Source: RSA11 sp036564135 (GTDB lineage: Bacteria; Actinomycetota; Thermoleophilia; Solirubrobacterales; 70-9). From it: a stretch of 39,823 nucleotides of DNA. The translations under genes and the position numbers were made by a program. The notes under the pieces were generated by a model. That model was not told the DNA's origin. It did no database searches and saw nothing but the letters and a program-made list of their open reading frames with translations. This document shows, in pieces, positions 1 to 7,800 of this stretch (position 1 is its first letter; each line of letters starts with the position of its first letter). The stretch is from NCBI GenBank assembly GCA_036564135.1, contig DATCLC010000140.1:1-39823 (forward strand). Direction: 5' to 3'.

Positions 1-3000
1 GTTCAGCGTCACGACGATCCGCGGCGGCGTGCCGGTCACGCGGATCTCGTAGTCGTTCCACTGCCCGTTGGGCTTGGCGTTCCGGGCGATCTCGCGCTTG
101 AAGTTGTAGATCGACCCGGTCTTCTGGTTCTCGCCGTCGCCCTGGACGCCCTCGCGGATCTGGACCTCGTAGCCCTGGTTGATGGCGGTGTTGTGCGTGT
201 TCGCGCCATCAGCCGGGAACCGGACGAAGACGCCCGAGTTGTCGACGTCCTTCTCCACGCGCCACTGGAGCCGCAGCACGTAGTCCGTGAACTGCTCTTG
301 CGAGTACCAGAGGAGCCCGAGGCCGCCCTGGCTCAGCAGGCGGCAGCCGTCGTCGCCGTCGTTGACGACCTTGAAGCTGCCGGGCCCGGACTGCGTCCAG
401 CCGGATTCCGTGGGCTCGCTCATGCCGTCCCACAGAAGGGTGAAGCCCTCCTCCGGATCATCCGGCTCGACGCACGGCTCCTTCACCTCGATCTGGACGC
501 TGCGCGTCGTCGAGTGGTCGTCGGTGTCCGTGACGGTCACCGACGCCTGGTAGGTGCCCGCGGACTCGTACGTGTGGGTCTGCTGCAGGCCGCCGGACGC
601 GGTGTCGCCGTCGCCGAAGTCCCACTGGATGTCGAGGTCGGCGACGTCGTCCTTGTCGTCGCTGACCGTCGCCGTGAAGTTGACCTCGAGCGGGGCGTCA
701 CCGCTCGTCGGGTTCGCGTTGAGCGTCACCGACGGCGGGCCGCAGTCGACCCGGGCCACGCGGAAGTAGTCGAACCCCGCCCAGCGCAGAGCGTTGCTCT
801 GGAAGTAGGTCAGGCCGATGCGGATGTCACCGGACCCGCCGAGCTGGAACGGGGCGCCGACCGCGTTCCACGTGTTGCCGCCGTTCGTCGAGTACTCCGC
901 CGTGAAGGTCGGGTTCGAGGCGCCGTTCGAGGTGACGCGCAGGTGCACCTGCTGGACGCCCGCGCCGGACATCTGGCCGGTGTCGGCCCCCTGGGCGGAG
1001 CCGCTGACCGTGTTGGCGCGCTCGACCCAGAAGTTGCCCTCCGCGCCGGACTGGCGGCGGTTGAACACGACCTTGGCGAAGTTGTTCGGGCCCTCGCTGC
1101 GCCACACGAGCAGGCCCGCCTGGTCGCCGGTGGCGGTCAGGCCGCTCACGTCGACTACGGTCTCCATGGTGAACGCCTCGGCCGGCGCGTCCTGGAGCAG
1201 GACGTTGCGCGCGTTGGCGTTGCCGGAGTGCATGTCGCCGCTGTACGCCTTGAGGCGCAGCTTCCCGTTCTCCACGGTGACGCCGGACGGCACCGGGCGC
1301 AGCACGTCCCACTTGGGCGAGAGCGCGTTGCCCACGAACTCGTCCGTCTGCCCGTACAGGCAGGTGTCGGGGCTCGGGTCGGAGACCTCGATCAGCACCC
1401 GTTCGCGGGTCACGTTGCCCGCGGAGTCCGTCACCGCGACGCTCGCCTCGTACGTGCCGGGCGCGTCGTAGGTGTGGCTGCGGGCGTGCTCGCCCGAGGC
1501 GGTGTCACCGTCGCCGAAGTCCCACTCGATCTCGAGCTCGGCGTCGCGGTCGGCGTCGTCACCCGCGGTCGCCTCGAAGTCGACCTCGAGCGGCGCGTCG
1601 CCGTCCTGCGGCGTCGCGTCGAGCTCGACCTCCGGGCCGCAGGACACCTCGAACCAGTGGAACGGCACCGTGCCGCCCGTCTGGTTCGTGCCGCCGCGGA
1701 CGGCGAACATGCCGACCTTGACCGGCTCGCCGACCGTGCCGTACTCGGCGATGTTCGTCCACGCCTCACCGCCGTCGACCGAGTACTCGGCGACGATCAC
1801 GCGGCTGTCGCTGCGCACGCGCAGCATCACGTCCGCGTCGGCCGGCAGGTTCGCGGGCGCCGGCGTGCCCGACGACGCCGGCGGGAACGCGGCGCTGCCG
1901 TTCTCGGTCGTCACGAACTCGAAGCGGCGGGCGCCCGCGTTCGTCTGGATGAAGGTCGCCTTGGCGAACACGTTGTTCGCGGCGGGCGGACCCTCCGACT
2001 TCCAGACGACGATGCCGGCCTGCTCGCCGTTCTGGTCGATCGCCGAGACGTTGAACTCGGTGGTCGCGGTCCAGCCGCGCTCGGGCGCGTCCCTCAGGAC
2101 CACGTTCTGAGCCGTGGCCTGCTCGTTGATGAAGTCACCCGAGCGGATCTGGAGGTTCAGATCGCCGCCGGAGACCACCGCGCCCGGGCCCGCGGGCCGC
2201 AGGACCGTCCACTCCTCGCCGAGCTCGTCGCCGTCGAAGTCGTCGAAGGACGCCTCGGTGCACGGCGCGGTCGGCTCGCAGTCACCGGCGAGCTGGACGC
2301 GGAAGTAGTCGAACTTCGCGACGCGCTCGGCATCGCTCTGGAAGTAGGTGAGGCCGATGCGCACCTTGCCGCTGCCGGCGAGCTGGAACGGCCCCTGGAT
2401 CGCGGTCCAGTTCTCGCCGTCCAGCGAGTACTCGGGCTGGAACGTCGGGTTCGGCCCGCCGTCGGAGTGCACGCGGATGTACACGTGCTGCGGCGGGTTG
2501 CTGAGCGTCCCGGCGTTGCCGCCCGTGGTCGACGAGCCGTTGGTGTTCGAGCGCTCGAACCAGAACTGGTTGTCGCCGCGCTTGTTGTAGACCACCTTGG
2601 CGAAGGCGTTCGGTCCCTCCGAGCGCCACAGCACGATGCCGACCTGGTCGCCGGTCACGGTCAGGTCGCTCACGTCGATGCGCGTCTCCGCGGTCCACGC
2701 GCCCTTCGGGATGTCCTGCAGGAGCACGTTGCGCGCGTTGGCGGTCGAGCCATGCATGTCGCCGCCGAACGCCCGCAGGCGCAGCTGCCCGTCCGAGACG
2801 CGCAGGCCGGTCGGGCTCGGCCGCAGGACGTCCCACTTCGGATGCAGCGCGTTGCCCTCGAACTCGTCCGACACGCGCGCCGTGCACGGGTCCTGCTCCG
2901 GGTCGTCCACGACCACGGTGTCGCCCGCGACCGTCGTGAAGCCGTCCGAGTTGGTGGCCGTCAGCGTCGGGCGGTAGACGCCCGGGTCGCTGTAGGTGTG

Positions 3001-4758
3001 GGTCTGCTGCAGGTCGCCGGTGGCGGTCTCGCCGTCGCCGAAGTCCCACTCGAGGTCGAGGTCCTCGACGTCGTGCGAGGTCGCCGCCTCGAGGTCGACC
3101 TCGAGCGGCGCGTCACCGCGGTCCGGCGTCGCGGTCACCTCGAGGTCGGGCCCGCAGACGACCGTGAAGTAGTCGAAGTACGCGTTGCCGCCGGCCGTGT
3201 CGTTGTCGGACGCCTTCAGGCCGATCTTCACCGGGCCCTCGAAGACGCGCGGCCCGCCGATCTGCGTCCAGGTGTCGCCCTCGTCCGCCGAGTACTCGGC
3301 GACCAGCGTGCGCCCGTCGAAGGTGGCGCGCAGGAGCACGGTCGCGTCCGCGGGCAGGCCTGCCGGAGCGGGCGCGATGCTCGCCGGAACCGAGTACACG
3401 TGCTCGCCGCTCGCGGTGGCGATGTGCTCGAACTGCCGGGCGCCGGTCGTCGCCTGGACGAAGACGATCTTCGAGAAGTTGTTCTGCGCGCGCGGCGGGC
3501 CCTCGCTCTGCCAGACCACGATGCCGGCCTGCTCGCCGTTCGCGTCGATCTCGGAGATGTCCAGGGCGGCGGTGATCCGCCAGCCGCCCGCCGGCGCGTC
3601 ACGCAGGATCACGTTCCGCGCCGTGTTGGTGCCCTGGATCATGTCGCCCGGGAGGATCGGCAGCACGAGCCTGCCGCCGGACACGGCCGGGCCGCCGCCG
3701 TGGCGGCGCAGCACGTCCCAGCTCTCATGCAGGGCGTTGCCGTTGAACTCGTCGGTGCCGCAGGTCCCGGGAGCGGCGCCGGCCGTCACGCGGGCGCTCG
3801 CCACGGAGACGTTCCCCGACGAGTCGGTGACGGTCACGGTCGCGCGGTAGGTGCCCGGATCCTCGTAGGTGTGCGACTGGGTCTCGCCGCCGGTCGCGGT
3901 CTCCCCGTCGCCGAAGTCCCACTCGATCTCGAGGTCGCCCGCCTCATCGACGTCGTCCGCGATCTGCGCCTCGAAGTCGACGTCGAGCGGCTCGGGCCCG
4001 CTCGCGGGTTCGGCGCTCACGGAGACGTCCGGGCGGCAGTCCTCGGCTTCGAACCGGAAGAAGTCGAAGTGGACCCAGTTGCTGGTGTCGCCGCCGGCGA
4101 ACGCCGTCGGGCCGACCCGCAGGTCGCCCGTGCTCATCTGGATCGGCCCGGCGATCGGGTTCCAGTTCTGGCCGTCGACCGAGTACTCGCCGGAGATCTG
4201 CGGCTGCGCCGCGCCGTTCGAGCTCACCCGGATCCAGACGTCGCCGGTGGCCTCCTCCACGACCCCGGTGTTCGGATAGCCGCCGCTGTTGTTGCTGTTC
4301 AGCGTGTACACCCGCTCGAACCAGCCGGCCTGCCCGCTGCCGTTGGACGTGCGGCGGTTGTAGACGTACTTGATGAAGGTGTTCTGGCCCGAGCCCTCGC
4401 CGGCCCAGACGACGATGCCGGCCTGCTGGCCGTCGCCGTTGAGCTCGGAGATGTCCACCTTGACCGTCGCGCTCCACGGGCCCTTGGGAGCGTCCTGGAG
4501 CGGCGTGTTGCGGGCATTCGCGGTACCGCCGTTCCAGTCGCCGCCAAGGACGCGGGCGCGGAACGCGCCGTCCTCGACGCTGTAGTTGGCGCGGCTCTCG
4601 CGCAGGAACGTCGGCCAGGTCGACGGGTCGATGGAGCTCCCGTTGAACTCGTCGCTTCCTGGACAGACGGCCGCCCCGGCAGCCGGTGCGGCCACCAGCA
4701 GGGCGGCGATGGATAGTGCGAGGCCCGCCCCCCTGCGAAGGACTCCCCGAGCATTCAT
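1..4758 (-). CDS. Secreted multi-module protein: five ConA-like domains, four PKD domains, DUF1080 (3' end outside window)
   Basis: The frame runs from ATG at 4758 to the left edge with no stop (1586 codons seen), so the C-terminus is missing. GGGAGG lies about 9 nt before the ATG. Residues 1-29 are a Sec signal peptide (Arg-rich, then an Ala/Leu core). Next come ConA-like beta-sandwich domains of the GH43-C-terminal/DUF1349 type at about 30-240, 333-533, 625-826, 827-1039 and 1132-1334, each opening with a DEFxG/DDFDG-like motif. PKD domains (EWDFGDGETATG, then HTY) follow domains 1, 2, 4 and 5. From about 1427 a 3-keto-disaccharide hydrolase-like (DUF1080) module begins (NSGVFVRFP, EVQIRE, TGSIYNF). 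Likely an extracellular carbohydrate-active protein with many sugar-binding modules. The substrate cannot be read from sequence, and I infer the ConA-like units bind rather than cleave. It lies downstream of the 4870-10272 gene, separated from it by a strong hairpin. Confidence 0.85.
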   Translation of the reverse strand, partial: MNARGVLRRGAGLALSIAALLVAAPAAGAAVCPGSDEFNGSSIDPSTWPTFLRESRANYSVEDGAFRARVLGGDWNGGTANARNTPLQDAPKGPWSATVKVDISELNGDGQQAGIVVWAGEGSGQNTFIKYVYNRRTSNGSGQAGWFERVYTLNSNNSGGYPNTGVVEEATGDVWIRVSSNGAAQPQISGEYSVDGQNWNPIAGPIQMSTGDLRVGPTAFAGGDTSNWVHFDFFRFEAEDCRPDVSVSAEPASGPEPLDVDFEAQIADDVDEAGDLEIEWDFGDGETATGGETQSHTYEDPGTYRATVTVTDSSGNVSVASARVTAGAAPGTCGTDEFNGNALHESWDVLRRHGGGPAVSGGRLVLPILPGDMIQGTNTARNVILRDAPAGGWRITAALDISEIDANGEQAGIVVWQSEGPPRAQNNFSKIVFVQATTGARQFEHIATASGEHVYSVPASIAPAPAGLPADATVLLRATFDGRTLVAEYSADEGDTWTQIGGPRVFEGPVKIGLKASDNDTAGGNAYFDYFTVVCGPDLEVTATPDRGDAPLEVDLEAATSHDVEDLDLEWDFGDGETATGDLQQTHTYSDPGVYRPTLTATNSDGFTTVAGDTVVVDDPEQDPCTARVSDEFEGNALHPKWDVLRPSPTGLRVSDGQLRLRAFGGDMHGSTANARNVLLQDIPKGAWTAETRIDVSDLTVTGDQVGIVLWRSEGPNAFAKVVYNKRGDNQFWFERSNTNGSSTTGGNAGTLSNPPQHVYIRVHSDGGPNPTFQPEYSLDGENWTAIQGPFQLAGSGKVRIGLTYFQSDAERVAKFDYFRVQLAGDCEPTAPCTEASFDDFDGDELGEEWTVLRPAGPGAVVSGGDLNLQIRSGDFINEQATAQNVVLRDAPERGWTATTEFNVSAIDQNGEQAGIVVWKSEGPPAANNVFAKATFIQTNAGARRFEFVTTENGSAAFPPASSGTPAPANLPADADVMLRVRSDSRVIVAEYSVDGGEAWTNIAEYGTVGEPVKVGMFAVRGGTNQTGGTVPFHWFEVSCGPEVELDATPQDGDAPLEVDFEATAGDDADRDAELEIEWDFGDGDTASGEHARSHTYDAPGTYEASVAVTDSAGNVTRERVLIEVSDPSPDTCLYGQTDEFVGNALSPKWDVLRPVPSGVTVENGKLRLKAYSGDMHSGNANARNVLLQDAPAEAFTMETVVDVSGLTATGDQAGLLVWRSEGPNNFAKVVFNRRQSGAEGNFWVERANTVSGSAQGADTGQMSGAGVQQVHLRVTSNGASNPTFTAEYSTNGGNTWNAVGAPFQLGGSGDIRIGLTYFQSNALRWAGFDYFRVARVDCGPPSVTLNANPTSGDAPLEVNFTATVSDDKDDVADLDIQWDFGDGDTASGGLQQTHTYESAGTYQASVTVTDTDDHSTTRSVQIEVKEPCVEPDDPEEGFTLLWDGMSEPTESGWTQSGPGSFKVVNDGDDGCRLLSQGGLGLLWYSQEQFTDYVLRLQWRVEKDVDNSGVFVRFPADGANTHNTAINQGYEVQIREGVQGDGENQKTGSIYNFKREIARNAKPNGQWNDYEIRVTGTPPRIVVTLN

Positions 4759-4832
4759 TGACCTAGTTCCTCCCGAGATTCGTTGAATCCAAAGCCTTTG
4801 CGCCGCGCGTTTGCGCCGTGCGCTGCATGCGC

Positions 4833-4863
4833 GCGCGGCGGGGGCTCGGAGCCCCCGCCGCGC
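4833..4863 (-). terminator. Perfect 15-bp GC-rich inverted repeat after the 4870-10272 gene
   Basis: Arms 4833-4847 and 4849-4863 are exact reverse complements (GGGGGCTC/GAGCCCCC core), starting 7 nt beyond the TAG stop of the upstream minus-strand gene. In practice the innermost pairs would open to form a loop. No T-tract follows, so this is either a GC-type terminator or an RNA-stabilising hairpin. Confidence 0.6.
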
Positions 4864-4869
4864 CTCGCG

Positions 4870-7800
4870 CTACTTCTTGACCTTCACCCGCGCGGTGACC
4901 GTGCGCTTCTCGATGCCCGGGCCCCTGGCGACGAACTTCACCTTGCTCGCCTTGCCGCGGGCGCCCTTCTGCACGCGCAGCGTGAACTTCCGCTTCACGG
5001 TCTGGCCGGCGTCGATGGTGGCCACGGTCACGCACTGCTTGCCCTTGACGGCGAGCCGCTTCTTCTGCGCCTTCACGCAGAGCTTCACGTTCTTCGCCAC
5101 CTGGTCGCCCTGGTTGGTGACCACGAACCGCAGGTTCACCCGCTTGGCCTTCGCCTTGACCGTCTTCTTGGCCGGCTTCACGCTGGCCGAGAGCGCCGGC
5201 GCGCCCGGCTCCTCGCCGGCGTCGCCGATGCGGAACGTGACGGTCTTCAGGTCCTCGGTGTGGCCGGCCGCGTCGACCGAGCGGAACTCGACCTTGTGCT
5301 GGCCCTCGCCCTCGACGACGATCGGCCCCTCGACCGCGCCCTCGATGAGCGGCAGGACGCGCACGTTGCGGTAGTCGATCAGGTCGTTCGAACCGTGGTT
5401 CTGGAGGCCGATGTAGCCGCGGTCGAACTGCCGCGCCTGCGTCGGCGGGTCACCGGCGCGCGACGAGTCCTTCGGGATCGAGTTGTCGAACTCGTTCAGG
5501 ACCTGACCGTTGCGGATGACCGTGTAGTGCTGGCCCTCGACCCGGATCTCGTAGTCGACCCAGGTGCCGCGCGGCTGGATGCCCGCGTTCGGGGCCTCGA
5601 CCGGAGCGAAGTTGTAGACCGAGCCGGTCTTCTGCCAGTCGCTCTGGTGGTCGTTGATCTGGATCTCGTGACCGCAGAACACCGCGACCCACGCGGGCTG
5701 GGTGGCCGCGGAACCGGTCCGGCTGCAGTGCGTGCCGGTCCAGTCGCCGGGGCCCGTCAGCGGCCGCTGGTCGAGCGGGATCCGCGGATCCGGGAACCGC
5801 ACGAGGACGCCACCGTTGCCGTTGGACCCGCTGGACGAGTCACGCCACTGCAGGCGCAGGCGGAAGTCCTTGTACTCCTTCGGGTACCAGGCCATGCCCA
5901 GGCCACCCTGGGTGCGGAAGAACCCGCCGTCGTTCGGGTTGTACTGGAGCCCGCCCGGGCCGGCCTGGAGCCAGTCGTCGAGGTCGGACGCGTTCGTGCC
6001 GAGGATGGTCTCCTCCTTCACGTACGGCGTCCACTCGCCGCCGTCGACGCGGAACTGCGTCTCGGCGACGCCCGAGCCGGAGCCGTCATCCGCGTCGAGC
6101 GTGATCTCGACCGGGCCGTTGTAGGACCCGTTCGGGCCGTCCGGCTCCTCCGGGCTCAGCGTGGCCGTGGTCTCCGGCGCGTTCTCGTCGATGCGCAGCT
6201 CGAGCGTCTTGGGCGCCTCCTCGTTGCCCGCGACGTCGACCGAGCGGTACCGGACCGTGCGCACGCCGTCGCCACCCACCGTGAACGGCTCGTCGTACTC
6301 GGTCCAGTCGCCGTTGTCGATGCGGTACTCGGTGCGCTCGACGCCCTCACCCTCGCCGTCATCGGCGGTCAGGGTCACCTCGACGGGCGACGTGTACCAG
6401 CCCTCCTCGCCGTTCGGCTCCTCGGGGTCGACCGTCGCCGTCGTGACCGGCGCCTTGTTGTCGCCGCCCGTCGAACACTCGGCGGGCTGCTGCGGGTCGG
6501 CGGACCCGGTCACGTGGAAGTAGTCGAACTGCACCGTCGCGTCCGACCCGGTCCCGTCGCGCTTGGCGAACAGGCCGATCTTGGTGACGCCGTTCGCACC
6601 CAGCGCGGACGCCGGGAACGAGGGCGCGTTCGCCGTGAACGTGATGCCGTCCAGCGAGTAGTACGTGCTGACGTTCGTCCCGTCGAAGACGGCGCGCACC
6701 CACACGTAGTCCGTCGGCGGGTTGAGCTTGCCGGAGTTCGGCCAGTTGCCGCCGTAGCTCCCGTTGACGGCGTTGTTCGTCGTCAGGGTCCGCTCCATCC
6801 AGATCCCGTTGATCGGGCTCCCGTTCAGCGGGTCGTTGATCTTGTACTGGATGGCGGCCTTGGCGAAGTAGTTCGGGTTGTTCTGCCCGAAGATCACCAG
6901 GCCGGCGGCGCGCCCGTCCACCGAGATGTTCGTGTGCTTGATCCGGGCGGTCACCGTCCACGGGCCAGAGGGCACGTCCTGCAGCAGGATGTTCTGCGCC
7001 GTGAAGTTGCCCTGGTAGACGTCGCCCTGCGCCATCGTCAGCGTCAGGTGGTCGTCACCGACGCTGCGCGCCGACGGGTTGTCGTTGACGATCTGCCACT
7101 TGCCGTCGAGCTGGTCGCCGCCGAAGTCGTCCGCCTGCGGCAGGCAGGTGCCGCCGCCGCCAGCGGTGTTGTCGATCTCGAAGGTGACCGAGTTCGGCTC
7201 CTCGTGGTTGCCCGCGACGTCGATCGCGCGGTACTCGATCGTGTAGGTGCCGTTGCCGCTGACGTTGAACGGCCCGTCGTAGGTCTTCCAGACGTCGCCG
7301 TTGATGCGGTACTCGATGCGGTCCACGCCCGAGCCGCCCGGCTCGTCCTCAGCGGACAGCGTGACCTTGACGACGCCCTTGTACTTGCCGTTCGGGCCGT
7401 TCGGGGTCGCCGGGTCGAGCTCGTGCGAGCTCGTCGGCGGCGTGGTGTCGTTGGCGAAGACGTTCACCTTGATGGTCTTCGAGGCCTCCTCGCCGTCCGC
7501 GTAGGTGACGGTGAGGGTCACCTCGTAGGTGCCGTCCTCCTCGTAGGTGTGGGTCGGGTTCGGTTCGGCGCTCGTCGGCGAGCCGTCCCCGAAGTCCCAC
7601 TCGTAGGCGACGCCGCCCGACGCACCGATCGAGAACTGGTACTCACCGGCGCCGACGGCCTCGTACTGCGGGTCCGGGCCCGGCGTGTCGGCGCAGTCGT
7701 CGCAGGTCACACGCCAAAGGCCGTAATTGCCCGCGATCGTGAAGAAGCCGCCGCCGTACGACTGCACGTACAGCGCCCCGTCGGGACCGAACTTGGAGTC

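Noticed and set aside
193..4716. Very long open frame on the plus strand (about 1500 codons) opposite the ConA/PKD gene
   Set aside because: Its translation is Arg/Ala/Val/Asp-rich with no domains, while the minus strand has a signal peptide, Shine-Dalgarno and many recognisable modules. It is a product of high-GC codon bias and the repeats.
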